NCBI RefSeq assembly: GCF_004340875.1
Contig: NZ_SLXQ01000003.1
Span: 310,001 to 374,000 of the forward strand
Length of the DNA stretch: 64,000 nucleotides
Direction: 5' to 3'
Source of the DNA: Tamaricihabitans halophyticus
GTDB taxonomy: Bacteria; Actinomycetota; Actinomycetes; Mycobacteriales; Pseudonocardiaceae
In this document: positions 35,177 to 44,041 of the stretch, in pieces
Layout: every line of letters starts with the position of its first letter
Numbering within the stretch: position 1 is the first letter of the stretch
Notes under the pieces: model-generated
Databases searched by the model: none
What the model was told of the DNA's origin: nothing
What the model saw: the letters and a program-made list of their open reading frames with translations, nothing else
Position numbers and translations under genes: made by a program

Positions 35177-35844
35177 GGATCGGCGTTATCACCTTCCCCG
35201 GCACGCTGGACGATGTGGATGCCGCGCGTGCCGTGCGCTTCGCCGGCGCGGAAGCCGTTTCGCTCTGGCACGCCGATGAGGACCTACACGGCGTGGACGC
35301 CGTCGTCGTGCCAGGCGGGTTCTCCTACGGCGACTACCTGCGCTGCGGCGCGATTGCCCGGTTCGCGCCGGTGATGACCTCCGTCGCGGAAGCCGCCCGA
35401 GGCGGCATGCCAGTACTGGGCATCTGCAACGGTTTCCAGATTCTCTGTGAGGCCGGCCTGCTGCCTGGTGCGCTGGTGCGCAACGCGAAACTGCATTTCG
35501 TCTGCCGGGATCAGTGGCTGCGGGTGGAGAACACCAGCAGCGCCTGGTCGGCTCGGTACGAGCCGAACGCGGAGATCCTTGTCCCGCTGAAGTCCGGCGA
35601 GGGCGGCTACCTCGCCGACAAGTCCACTTTGGATGAGTTGGAAGCTGAGGGTCGGGTGGTCTTCCGCTATGTTGGCGAGAACCCGAACGGTTCCGCGCGG
35701 GATATCGCGGGCATCTGTAGCCAGAACGGTCGGGTCGTTGGGCTGATGCCGCATCCCGAGCACGCCATTGACCCGCTCACCGGGCCGACCGACGACGGGC
35801 TCGGCATGTTCTATTCGGCGCTCGATTCTTTGGTGGCAGTGTGA
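35173..35844 (+). CDS. purQ: Phosphoribosylformylglycinamidine synthase subunit PurQ (glutaminase)
   Basis: 223 aa class I glutamine amidotransferase. Nucleophile Cys in VLGICNGFQ, His/Glu in MPHPEHA, and the start [13 protein letters not shown]. It overlaps purS and purL by 4 nt each. It supplies ammonia from glutamine for the PurL reaction. Confidence 0.96.
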   Translation: MRIGVITFPGTLDDVDAARAVRFAGAEAVSLWHADEDLHGVDAVVVPGGFSYGDYLRCGAIARFAPVMTSVAEAARGGMPVLGICNGFQILCEAGLLPGALVRNAKLHFVCRDQWLRVENTSSAWSARYEPNAEILVPLKSGEGGYLADKSTLDELEAEGRVVFRYVGENPNGSARDIAGICSQNGRVVGLMPHPEHAIDPLTGPTDDGLGMFYSALDSLVAV

Positions 35845-38129
35845 CTTCCGTATCGGTAATCGACAGCGTCAGCCAGGCGGCGACGACTCCGGATACCCCG
35901 CAGCCGTACCGCGAGCTCGGCCTTGCCGAGGACGAGTACGCGCGGATCAGGGAGATCCTCGGCCGGCGCCCGACCGAGGCTGAGCTGGCCATGTACTCGG
36001 TGATGTGGAGCGAGCACTGCTCCTACAAGTCGTCCAAAGTGCACCTGAAGTACTTCGGGGAAACCACCACCGAGGAGATGCGCGCCAAGATGCTCGCCGG
36101 TATCGGCGAGAACGCCGGCGTGGTGGACATCGGGGACGGTTGGGCGGTCACCTTCAAGGCGGAATCGCACAACCATCCGTCTTATGTGGAGCCGTACCAG
36201 GGCGCGGCAACCGGCGTCGGCGGCATCGTTCGCGACATCATGGCGATGGGCGCGCGCCCGCTCGCGGTGCTCGACTCACTGCGGTTTGGCCCAGCTGACG
36301 CGCCGGATACTCGCCGAGTGCTGCCGGGCGTGGTTGCCGGCGTCGGCGGCTACGGCAACTGCCTTGGCCTGCCGAACGTTGGCGGCGAAGTCGTCTTCGA
36401 TCGGACCTATGCGGGTAATCCGCTGGTCAACGCGCTGTGCGTGGGCGCGATGCGCGCCGAGGACCTGCATCTGGCGCATGCATCCGGGGTCGGCAACAAG
36501 ATCATCCTGTTTGGCGCCAGTACCGGGCTGGACGGGATCGGCGGGGTATCGGTGCTCGCCTCGGAGTCGTTCGACGGCGACGAGTCCGCCGCCGGCCGCA
36601 AGAAGCTGCCGAGCGTGCAGGTCGGTGACCCGTTCACCGAGAAGGTGTTGATCGAATGCTGCCTCGAGCTGTTCGGCCGCGGCATTGTCGTGGGCATCCA
36701 GGACCTCGGCGGTGCCGGACTTTCCTGCGCGACCAGCGAGCTGGCCAGCGCGGGCGACGGCGGGATGCATATCGACCTGGATCGGGTTCCGTTGCGTGCC
36801 ACCGGAATGACTCCCGCGGAGATCCTGTCCAGTGAGTCCCAGGAGCGGATGTGCGCGGTCGTCAAGCCATCCGATGTGGACGAGTTCCTGGCGGTCTGCG
36901 CGAAATGGGATGTGCAGGCGACCGAGATCGGCGTGGTGACGGATGGCGACCGGCTGGTCATCGACTGGCACGGCGAAACCGTCGTGGATGTACCGCCGCG
37001 CACCGTGGCACACGAAGGCCCGGTGTATCAACGTCCCGTGCAGCGCCCGGAAAAACAGGACACCTTGCGCGCCAACGGTTCGGCCGCGCTTACCCGGCCG
37101 AGCGGCGCTGCCGAGCTGGAGCAGACCCTGCTCCGGATGATCGCCTCGCCCAACCTGGCATCCCGGTCCTGGGTCACCCAGCAGTACGACCACTACGTAC
37201 GCGGCAATACCGTGCTCGCACAGCCAGCCGACACCGGCGTGGTCCGGATCGACGAGGAGACCGGTAGGGGAGTCGCGATCGCCACGGACTGCAACGGCCG
37301 GTTCTGCGAACTCGATCCATACCAGGGCGCGCAGCTCGCCCTGGCCGAGTCCTACCGGAACGTGGTGGTCAGTGGCGCTGAGCCGGTCGCGGTGACCAAC
37401 TGTTTGAATTTCGGCGCGGCCACCGACCCCGGGGTGATGTGGCAGTTCCAGCAGGCAGTCCGTGGTCTCGCGGATGGTTGTGTGGCTCTGGGTATCCCGG
37501 TTACCGGCGGCAATGTCAGCTTCTACAACCAGACTGGCGACACCGCGATCCTGCCTACGCCGGTGATTGGCGTCCTCGGCGTACTCGATGATGTGCGCCG
37601 GCGGATTCCCACCGGGATCGGTGCCGAAGCTGGCGAGACGCTGCTGCTGCTCGGTGAGACCGCGGACGAGCTGGACGGCTCCGAATGGGCGCACGTCGTG
37701 CACGGGCACCTCGGCGGAACTCCGCCGAAGGTCGATCTGGCCAGGGAGAAGCTGCTCGGTGAGATCCTGATCGCCGGATCGCGGGACGGGATGATTTCCG
37801 CCGCGCACGACCTCTCCGAAGGCGGGCTCGCGCAGGCCGCGGTGGAAACCTGCCTGATCGGCGAGACCGGGGCGCGGATCATTCTTGATCCGGATCAGGA
37901 CCCGTTCGTACAGCTGTTCGCGGAATCCGCGGGCCGGGTACTGGTTGCCGTGCCACGCACCGAAGAGCCACGGTTCACCGAGATGTGCACTGCTCGCGGG
38001 CTGCCCTGGCGCAAGACCGGCGTGGTGGACGCGGAGTCCGGCTCGCTGGAGATCCAGGGCGTGACCACGCTCTCGCTGGAGAAGTTGCGGCAGGCATGGG
38101 AAGGCACGCTACCGCGGTTGTTCGACTAG
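35841..38129 (+). CDS. purL: Phosphoribosylformylglycinamidine synthase subunit PurL
   Basis: 762 aa, the small-PurL type that works with PurQ and PurS. Motifs: [49 protein letters not shown] start at 35841 overlapping purQ. It ATP-dependently converts FGAR to FGAM. A 14-bp hairpin follows at 38140. Confidence 0.96.
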   Translation: MTSVSVIDSVSQAATTPDTPQPYRELGLAEDEYARIREILGRRPTEAELAMYSVMWSEHCSYKSSKVHLKYFGETTTEEMRAKMLAGIGENAGVVDIGDGWAVTFKAESHNHPSYVEPYQGAATGVGGIVRDIMAMGARPLAVLDSLRFGPADAPDTRRVLPGVVAGVGGYGNCLGLPNVGGEVVFDRTYAGNPLVNALCVGAMRAEDLHLAHASGVGNKIILFGASTGLDGIGGVSVLASESFDGDESAAGRKKLPSVQVGDPFTEKVLIECCLELFGRGIVVGIQDLGGAGLSCATSELASAGDGGMHIDLDRVPLRATGMTPAEILSSESQERMCAVVKPSDVDEFLAVCAKWDVQATEIGVVTDGDRLVIDWHGETVVDVPPRTVAHEGPVYQRPVQRPEKQDTLRANGSAALTRPSGAAELEQTLLRMIASPNLASRSWVTQQYDHYVRGNTVLAQPADTGVVRIDEETGRGVAIATDCNGRFCELDPYQGAQLALAESYRNVVVSGAEPVAVTNCLNFGAATDPGVMWQFQQAVRGLADGCVALGIPVTGGNVSFYNQTGDTAILPTPVIGVLGVLDDVRRRIPTGIGAEAGETLLLLGETADELDGSEWAHVVHGHLGGTPPKVDLAREKLLGEILIAGSRDGMISAAHDLSEGGLAQAAVETCLIGETGARIILDPDQDPFVQLFAESAGRVLVAVPRTEEPRFTEMCTARGLPWRKTGVVDAESGSLEIQGVTTLSLEKLRQAWEGTLPRLFD

Positions 38130-38139
38130 TCGACTGGGT

Positions 38140-38176
38140 TTCTCGCCGGTGGCTCCACGTGCGCCACCGGCGAGAA
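38140..38176. terminator. Terminator between purL and convergent membrane gene
   Basis: Perfect 14-bp stem TTCTCGCCGGTGGC / GCCACCGGCGAGAA, loop TCCACGTGC. It lies between convergent genes and may act on both. Confidence 0.85.
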
Positions 38177-38181
38177 CCGGA

Positions 38182-39033
38182 TCAGGAAGTCGATGGGTAG
38201 AAGCCCGAAACGCACCACTCGGTCTCGTTCGCGGCTTCCTTGAAGATGTACAGGCTGCCGCTGACCTCGTCGCCGTTCAGGGTCCCCTTCACCTCACCAC
38301 TACTGGTGGTGCGGCTTGGGGATGGCTCCTCGTACGGCTCGGTCAGCTCGAGCTTGGCGTCCCCGTTGATGTAATCGTCGAAGTCGTACGGCGCGCTGTC
38401 GGCCTCACAGAACAGCTCTTCGGCCTTGGCCCGGTCGCCGTTGTTCACCGCCTTCAGCAGCTCGTCAGCGATCTGTTTGGGCTCCATACCACTGGTGTTC
38501 GGGCTCCCACCGGCGCCGGAACCCGAGTCGTCCTCCTCGGTTGGCTCGGTTGGGGCGCCCGTCGGGTCCTCCACGTCTGGCGCGGGGATCTGGTTCGACG
38601 AGCGAGTCTGCGAGGTGGTGTCCGAACCCGAGGCGGTGTTCGAGGAATCGTCCTCGTCACTCAGGAAGAAGCCGGGGGTGAGGAATCCGGTGATCAGCAC
38701 CGCGGCGATGACCACGACCGCGCCGACGGACAGCGAGATCCACAAGGTCGCCTTGCTCTTCTGGGGTGGGCCCCCTGGGCCTCCTGGGCCGCCGGGCTGT
38801 CCGTAAGCGCCCGGGTACTGCGCGTACTGGCCGTACGGGTCCTGCTGATAGGCTGCTTGACCGTAGGGGTCCGATAAGCCGGGTTGTTGGGCGTAACCGC
38901 CCTGGCCACCGTACGGATCTTGCGGGTAGCCACCCTGCTGGTAGCCGCCCTGGCCATATGGGTCCTGTGGGTAGCCGCCTTGGCCGTACGGGTCCTGTGG
39001 CTGGTACGGGCCGGGCTGCGGCGGGTAGGTCAT
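38182..39033 (-). CDS. Membrane protein with Pro/Tyr/Gln/Gly-rich N-terminus
   Basis: 283 aa. Residues 1-92 are PYGQ/GGYP-type low-complexity repeats (PQDPYGQGGY recurs). One TM helix (about 95-117, ATLWISLSVGAVVVIAAVLI) is followed by an acidic/Thr/Ser linker and a C-terminal domain (DELLKAVNNGDRAKAEELFCE..., ending EWCVSGFYPSTS) with two cysteines, similar to the DUF4878 lumazine/NTF2-like extracytoplasmic domains of actinobacterial envelope proteins. Role unknown. GGAGACGAG lies before ATG. Confidence 0.7.
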   Translation of the reverse strand: MTYPPQPGPYQPQDPYGQGGYPQDPYGQGGYQQGGYPQDPYGGQGGYAQQPGLSDPYGQAAYQQDPYGQYAQYPGAYGQPGGPGGPGGPPQKSKATLWISLSVGAVVVIAAVLITGFLTPGFFLSDEDDSSNTASGSDTTSQTRSSNQIPAPDVEDPTGAPTEPTEEDDSGSGAGGSPNTSGMEPKQIADELLKAVNNGDRAKAEELFCEADSAPYDFDDYINGDAKLELTEPYEEPSPSRTTSSGEVKGTLNGDEVSGSLYIFKEAANETEWCVSGFYPSTS

Positions 39034-39141
39034 CGTGCTCGTCTCCGGGATCGATTATCTGCGCTGAAACACTAACCCGTGCGGTGGAGTCGGTGTGTCC
39101 GGATACCGATATCGCGTGATAATGCGTACCACAAACAGCAG

Positions 39142-39177
39142 AACGGGTGGCCCGCAACTAACCGCGGACCACCCGTT
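39142..39177 (-). terminator. Terminator downstream of lysozyme gene
   Basis: Stem AACGGGTGG(C)CCGC / GCGG(A)CCACCCGTT with one mismatch and an 8-nt loop. On the reverse strand it is followed by CTGTTTG. It ends the lysozyme transcript before the next gene. Confidence 0.75.
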
Positions 39178-39188
39178 GTGCCCTACTT

Positions 39189-40103
39189 TTAACCCTTCGC
39201 TAGCGCCTGTAGCCGGTCGTAGGCGCCGTTGAACCGGTTCTGATCAATCGGATCGGCACTGTGCTGCCAGATCGTGTGGAAGTTCCAGCCGTTCGGCAGT
39301 GGGCCAACGGTGGAGTTGTACCTGGCGATCCACAGCGGCACGGTCTTACCGAAGCTCTGCGCGTTGCCGACACACATGTTCCACCAGCTGGTCGAGGTGT
39401 AGATCACCGGCCAGCGCCCGGTGCGCTCGTGGTATCGGTCGTGGAAGCCCCTGATCCATGCCGCCATCTGGCTCTGGTTCTTGCCGTAGCAGTCCGCGCC
39501 GTACGGGTTGTATTCCATATCAAGCGCACCCGGCAGCGTCTTGCCATCGCCGGACCAGGCGCCGCCACGGTCCACGAAGTAGTCGGCCTGGGCCCGGCCG
39601 GTCGAGCGGTCAGGGAGCGCGAAGTGGTACGAACCGCGGATCATGCCCACGTTGTACGAGCCGTTGTACTGCTGGGTGTGGTACGGGCTCTTGTACCCGG
39701 TCCCCTCAGTCGCTTTGACGTAGGCGAACCGGTAGCCGGCATTCCACTGTTTCTTCCAGTCGACGTTTTTCTGCCAGCCACTCACGTCGATCCCCGGCAC
39801 GCTCGCCTTGGCCTCGACGCCGCCCGCACCGATTCCCTTCGGCTCGATTCGCCGCGCTTCGGCGCTGCTGATCTGATTCTCGCTGCCTTCCCGTTTGGCA
39901 ATCTGCGAGCCCATCGGGTGATCGTTGGCCCGGACCATTTCGTCGATCGAGCGATCCGCGGCAGGGTTCCCGGTTCGCTCGTTCGTGCTGGTGGTTCCCG
40001 GTGTACTTGCGGTGGCCACCGTCGCGAGTAGCAGGGAACTCGCGGAAACAATTGCGGCGGTACCAAAGGTTCTCCGCCATCTGAATCGTTTAACAAGGTT
40101 CAT
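39189..40103 (-). CDS. Secreted GH25 lysozyme (N-acetylmuramidase)
   Basis: 304 aa. Signal peptide about 1-32 (RTFGTAAIVSASSLLLATVATAS), Thr/Asn-rich linker, GH25 domain from residue 104: GIDVSGWQ (Asp106), ATEG (Glu133), LPGALDMEYNPYG (Asp195/Glu197), and a C-terminal WIARYN. All acidic catalytic residues are present. It probably cleaves glycan strands outside the membrane. AGAGGA precedes ATG 40103. The long upstream leader contains a 9-bp hairpin and other dyads. Confidence 0.88.
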   Translation of the reverse strand: MNLVKRFRWRRTFGTAAIVSASSLLLATVATASTPGTTSTNERTGNPAADRSIDEMVRANDHPMGSQIAKREGSENQISSAEARRIEPKGIGAGGVEAKASVPGIDVSGWQKNVDWKKQWNAGYRFAYVKATEGTGYKSPYHTQQYNGSYNVGMIRGSYHFALPDRSTGRAQADYFVDRGGAWSGDGKTLPGALDMEYNPYGADCYGKNQSQMAAWIRGFHDRYHERTGRWPVIYTSTSWWNMCVGNAQSFGKTVPLWIARYNSTVGPLPNGWNFHTIWQHSADPIDQNRFNGAYDRLQALAKG

Positions 40104-40131
40104 TGCAGTTTTCCTCTCAAATGCCCTCGCT

Positions 40132-40161
40132 CTGGCCGGCTCACTCCCAGTAGCCGGCCAG
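40132..40161 (-). promoter_or_regulatory. Hairpin in lysozyme 5' leader
   Basis: Perfect 9-bp stem CTGGCCGGC / GCCGGCCAG with a 12-nt loop, 28 nt upstream of the lysozyme start. Probably in the mRNA leader; function unknown. Confidence 0.35.
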
Positions 40162-40162
40162 G

Positions 40163-40214
40163 CGGTTAATTGTTATCGAGGAAGTTCTGCTTTGTCACGA
40201 CATACGGTTAATTG
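40163..40214. promoter_or_regulatory. Paired CGGTTAATTG direct repeats
   Basis: CGGTTAATTG occurs at 40163-40172 and 40205-40214, exactly 42 bp apart (four helical turns), between the lysozyme and GGDEF/EAL genes. Possible binding sites of one regulator. Confidence 0.35.
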
Positions 40215-40250
40215 ATCACGACTACCTACTGATAAGTCAGTTAACCGCTA

Positions 40251-40308
40251 CACCCACTTTTGGGTGATGTATCCCGTCGGAGGGTACTCAACTGAGGGAT
40301 ACTTTTTT
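40251..40308 (+). terminator. Tandem hairpins with U-tract (attenuator or sRNA end)
   Basis: CACCCA-CTTT-TGGGTG (40251-40266) is followed by GTATCCC (40269-40275) / GGGATAC (40296-40302) and a run of six T (40303-40308). GGGTAC at 40283 could pair with the same left arm as an alternative. The 428-nt gap (40104-40531) holds this, the lysozyme leader and the direct repeats. No ORF there is convincing. Confidence 0.5.
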
Positions 40309-40531
40309 ACGGACAGAAGCTGTCAAGACAGTTACATACGGCCGAGTCGGCGTTATGCTGGGCGGTCGAAACGGGTGATATTGCAACCGCGACTGAGGAC
40401 GGCTGACCGGATGTGTGACCGTCGAACGATCGCTGTGAGGTGACGGGGGATGTTCGGGTCAACGGTTGACAGCACTCTCCGTATTGTCACAGTGACCATC
40501 GTCCCGGTTACTTTGGGCTGGTAGTCGAGCG

Positions 40532-42688
40532 ATGGCATCCGGCGTGCGGATTGAGCGCTCGGCCAGGGTCCTGCGCGACCGTGGCCGCACCGTCGAGCCC
40601 TATGTGCGCGAGTGGGGGATGGAGCTTCGGCGTACCTCGCATCTGGCGCTCAGCGGTACCGCGCTACTTGATCGGCTTGGCGAGTTCTGCGCGGCGCTGA
40701 GCCAGATGTTCCTCGAGGACACCTGGCATGAGGACACCGCGCAGTGGCTCGGCGCCGAGCTGGTACGGCTGAACGCCACCTCGCCGGAAGCGCTGGCGAG
40801 CACGATGGACCTGATCGCCTCCGAGCTCGCACCCCGGTTCGGCCGGCTCGAGGTTGGCCGGTGCGGTCAGATCCAGGGCGCGGTGGCCGCCGGATACGTC
40901 GCCGAACTGCGCGGCAGGGTGCTCGATGAGCAGGAATCCGTGCGGGTGGCCATGGTCCAGGCGGTGGAACGGGCAGAATCGGACCGCTACACCACGGCCG
41001 CCCGGTTCAGCGCGGTGTTCTCCCAGACCAGCGTCGGGGTCGCGATCTCCGATATGCGTGGCAATACCGTTCGGGTGAACCGCTCGATGGCCGAGCTGCT
41101 CGGGCGCGCCGTGGACGAGGCGGCCGAGCTGCGCTTCCCCGAGTTCTTCTACGCTGCCGAGCCGGACGAGGTGTGGCAGTCCTATCAGCGGCTGCTCGCT
41201 GGCGCGGTGGACCAGCACGCGATGGAAAAGCAGTTCGACCGGCCGGACGGCACGGTGGTCTGGACACATATCAGTGCCTCGGTGATCAAGGACTCGCGCG
41301 GCGAGCCGGAGTACCTCGTCTTCCTCGTCACCGACATCACCGAGCGCTACCAACTGGCCGAGCGGCTGCGCCACCAGGCCACTCATGACCCGTTGACCGG
41401 TTTGGCCAACCGCAGTCTGTTCCACGAACAGCTGCGCGCGAGCTTCCGGTCCGGGGCGGCGAGCAGGGTCGGGCTGTGCTTCCTCGACCTGGATGGCTTC
41501 AAGGTGATCAACGACAGCCTCGGGCACGATGTCGGTGATCAGCTGCTCGTCGCGGTGGCCAGCCGGCTGAACGCGCTGGTCACCGGGGAGAACCAGCTGC
41601 TTGCGCGGATGGGCGGGGACGAGTTCGTCGCGCTGATCAAGGACAGCGGGGGTACCGCGGAGCCGATCGAGCTGGCCGAGCGCATCCTGCACTGCCTCGC
41701 CGAGCCGGTGCATATCGGCGGGCACGAGCTCAGCGTCTCGGCAAGTATCGGCATCGTCGAACGAGAGCTGGTCGGCAGCACTCCCGAGGAGATCATGCGG
41801 GATGCCGACATCACGCTCTACTGGGCGAAAGACGACGGTAGGAACCGCTGGGCCTGCTATGACTCGGTGCGTAACGCGCGCGAGCTGACCAGGTTCACGC
41901 TATCCGCGACGATGCCGGCCGCGCTGGAACGCGAGGAGTTCTTCGTCGAGTACCAGCCGATCGTCGGGCTTGCCGAAGAGAACCTGCTCGGTGTCGAGGC
42001 GCTGGTTCGCTGGCAGCATCCGACCCTCGGCGTTCTCGGGCCGGACCGGTTCGTGGACCTTGCCGAGGAGACCGGGCTGATCGTGCCACTCGGTCGCTGG
42101 GTGCTGCGTACCGCTTGCGCGCAGGGCGCGGAATGGTTGCGGCGCTACGGCGACCAGGCGCCAGTGGTCAGCGTGAACCTGGCCGCGCGGCAGGCACGCG
42201 ATCCGGCGATCGTCGGCGATGTCGCTGCCACGCTTTACGAGTTCGGACTGCCGGCGGATCGGCTGCAACTCGAGCTGACCGAAAGCGACATCATGGGCCC
42301 GACCGGCGAGTCGCTCGATGTGCTGCACAAACTGGCCGATATGGGTGTCCGGATCGCGATCGACGACTTCGGTACCGGCTACTCCAACCTTGCCTATTTG
42401 CGCCGGTTACCGGTGCACGTGCTCAAGATCGCCGGCGCGTTCATGGAGGGCTTGCGCGGCAGTGACCGGTCCGACTGGCCGGTGGACGTGAAGATCGTGG
42501 AATCCCTGGTGTCCATGGCGCATGTGCTCGGCCTGACCGTCACCGCGGAGGCGGTGGAGACCAGGGCGCAGCTTGATCAGTTGCGCTGGCTCGGCTGTGA
42601 CTCCGGGCAGGGCTGGCTGTTCGCCAAGGCGGGACCGCCCGGTCGGATCGACGAATGGCTGGACCGCGCGGGCAGTTTGGCCGGCTGA
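40532..42688 (+). CDS. PAS-GGDEF-EAL protein (c-di-GMP turnover)
   Basis: 718 aa. N-terminal helical region (1-145), PAS domain (about 148-272, VFSQTSVGVAISDMRGNTVRVN...), GGDEF with intact motif at 361-365, and EAL with E-A-L at 489-491, TESDIM, DDFGTGYSN and VTAEAVE. The inhibitory RxxD site upstream of GGDEF is absent. Both activities look possible. The K-I-D motif of EAL domains reads K-I-A (LKIAGAF), which could weaken phosphodiesterase activity. ATG 40532. Long leader with hairpins upstream. Confidence 0.9.
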   Translation: MASGVRIERSARVLRDRGRTVEPYVREWGMELRRTSHLALSGTALLDRLGEFCAALSQMFLEDTWHEDTAQWLGAELVRLNATSPEALASTMDLIASELAPRFGRLEVGRCGQIQGAVAAGYVAELRGRVLDEQESVRVAMVQAVERAESDRYTTAARFSAVFSQTSVGVAISDMRGNTVRVNRSMAELLGRAVDEAAELRFPEFFYAAEPDEVWQSYQRLLAGAVDQHAMEKQFDRPDGTVVWTHISASVIKDSRGEPEYLVFLVTDITERYQLAERLRHQATHDPLTGLANRSLFHEQLRASFRSGAASRVGLCFLDLDGFKVINDSLGHDVGDQLLVAVASRLNALVTGENQLLARMGGDEFVALIKDSGGTAEPIELAERILHCLAEPVHIGGHELSVSASIGIVERELVGSTPEEIMRDADITLYWAKDDGRNRWACYDSVRNARELTRFTLSATMPAALEREEFFVEYQPIVGLAEENLLGVEALVRWQHPTLGVLGPDRFVDLAEETGLIVPLGRWVLRTACAQGAEWLRRYGDQAPVVSVNLAARQARDPAIVGDVAATLYEFGLPADRLQLELTESDIMGPTGESLDVLHKLADMGVRIAIDDFGTGYSNLAYLRRLPVHVLKIAGAFMEGLRGSDRSDWPVDVKIVESLVSMAHVLGLTVTAEAVETRAQLDQLRWLGCDSGQGWLFAKAGPPGRIDEWLDRAGSLAG

Positions 42689-42786
42689 CTACCGTCCCCC
42701 GAACGGCGGGTACCTGCTTGGGCCGTCCGAGTGAGTATCTACCGGTAGTTCCAGCGAAAAGATCACCCGTTCCGGGGATACTGCGG

Positions 42787-43398
42787 TCAGGCGTCCAGCG
42801 CGGCCCGTAGCTCTGCCGCTGGGATGACGGCGCTGAGCAAGGTGTCCGGATTGAGTACCAGGGCCTGCTCGCCGAGCAGCGGAACCAGCTCCTGGCCGGT
42901 GAGGGTCTGCCAGCCTGGCCATTTCACCGGCACCTGCCCCTCGGCCGTGCAGGCGGGTACCAGCAACTCGCCCTCCTTGGTGCGGAAGCCGCTGATTCGC
43001 GCTGGCTCGGCTGGACTCGCTACGTCGTCGGCTTCCTCGCTGTCCGAGTAGACGTGCAAGGTCGCGGTGAGCACCGCGGGGGCGAGCGCCGAATGCGGTT
43101 CGTGTTTGGCGTAGACCAGTTGCAGTAGCCGCTCGAGCTCGTTGGTCGGCAGTGGCAGGTGCAGTGCCTGCGGCGAGGGCAGATACTCGGCGTTCGGTCG
43201 AAAGTCCGGTTCGATCTCGCCGTCGGCGTCTACCGGATAGGCGCCAACGACGCCCCACGGCGGCGCTTCGTGGCCGTGTTCGAAGGCAGGGTCGAGTACG
43301 TAGAGCCAGCTGTTCGGGTTTTGCTTCGCGCTCAGGCGCATCTGCTCGGTGATCTCGGGTGCAAGGTCACCCGCCAGCCGCTCGTCGGGCGCAGGCAT
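42787..43398 (-). CDS. SseB-like type VII secretion system-associated protein
   Basis: 203 aa. The N-terminal part (SWLYVLDPAFEHGHEAPPWGVVGAYPVDADGEI) matches the T7SS-associated family of Streptomyces and relatives, and the C-terminal half (FRTKEGELLVPACTAEGQVP.., VLNPDTLLSAVIPAAELRAAL) is SseB-like. ATG 43398 after AGGGGA. It is far from the 15.5-18 kb cassette. A 14-bp tandem repeat lies just upstream. Confidence 0.7.
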   Translation of the reverse strand: MPAPDERLAGDLAPEITEQMRLSAKQNPNSWLYVLDPAFEHGHEAPPWGVVGAYPVDADGEIEPDFRPNAEYLPSPQALHLPLPTNELERLLQLVYAKHEPHSALAPAVLTATLHVYSDSEEADDVASPAEPARISGFRTKEGELLVPACTAEGQVPVKWPGWQTLTGQELVPLLGEQALVLNPDTLLSAVIPAAELRAALDA

Positions 43399-43413
43399 TG
43401 GAAGTCCCCTCGA

Positions 43414-43455
43414 TTCCCCAGTTTGTGTTCCCCAGTTTGTATGCCCCAGTGCGGC
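43414..43455. repeat. 14-bp tandem repeat upstream of T7SS-associated gene
   Basis: TTCCCCAGTTTGTG at 43414-43427 and TTCCCCAGTTTGTA at 43428-43441, then a degenerate TGCCCCAGTGCGGC (43442-43455). It lies 16 nt before the start of the SseB-like gene on the reverse strand, a plausible operator array. Confidence 0.6.
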
Positions 43456-43534
43456 GTGCTTGTCCAGCAGGCGACGCGAGTTCATGGTACGGGCCGGTGT
43501 CGATCGACTTGACGTCGTATTGAACGATCGGTGC

Positions 43535-43915
43535 ATGGCCGCCACCCGAAGGGTAGATCCACATGAACTACGTGCCGCGTTGGAATCCATGCGGGACTGG
43601 GTATCGGGCGAGGGAGCGGAACCACCTCGGGCCGAGGTGGCCAGGGCCGTCCGGCTCAGCCTGCACCTGTTGAGCGAACTCGCGCCTGGCCGGACCGTGG
43701 AGGTGCGGGTGCCGCCACACGCGGCCGTGCAGTGTGTCGCGGGTCCGCGACACACCCGGGGCACTCCGCCGAACGTGATAGAGCTGGACGCGCGCACCTG
43801 GCTCGGTCTGGCGATGGGTGCGGACAGCTGGTCGGCTGCGGTGCAACGGGGTGCTTTGCGCGCTTCCGGGCAGCGCGCGGATGTCTCCGCGTGGCTGCCA
43901 TTGGTCCGGTTGTGA
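43535..43915 (+). CDS. Sterol-carrier-family protein next to purF
   Basis: 126 aa, MAATRRVDPHELRAALESM... to ADVSAWLPLVRL. The SCP-like fold is supported by EVRVPPHAAVQCVAGP and VIELDARTWLGLAMGADSW. An orthologue sits before purF in Mycobacterium (Rv0807 position), so the position is conserved. Function unknown. A weak -10 (TACACT at 43995) lies before purF downstream. Confidence 0.75.
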   Translation: MAATRRVDPHELRAALESMRDWVSGEGAEPPRAEVARAVRLSLHLLSELAPGRTVEVRVPPHAAVQCVAGPRHTRGTPPNVIELDARTWLGLAMGADSWSAAVQRGALRASGQRADVSAWLPLVRL

Positions 43916-44041
43916 CCTGGAGCGCCGTCACACGGACCAGCGCGCGAACTGACGCGCGTGGCGCGACCCACGTGGCGAACTATCACGCGCGCTTTACACT
44001 GAAGGCGTAGCTATCTCCGCCCTGCAATAAGGAGCGCCTCG

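Noticed and set aside
40440-40531. Promoter TTGACA at 40466 for the GGDEF/EAL gene
   Set aside because: No acceptable -10 element at 16-18 bp.
42689-42786. Inverted repeat CCCCCGAACGG / CCGTTCCGGGG as terminator
   Set aside because: Arms are imperfect and 64 nt apart; inconclusive.
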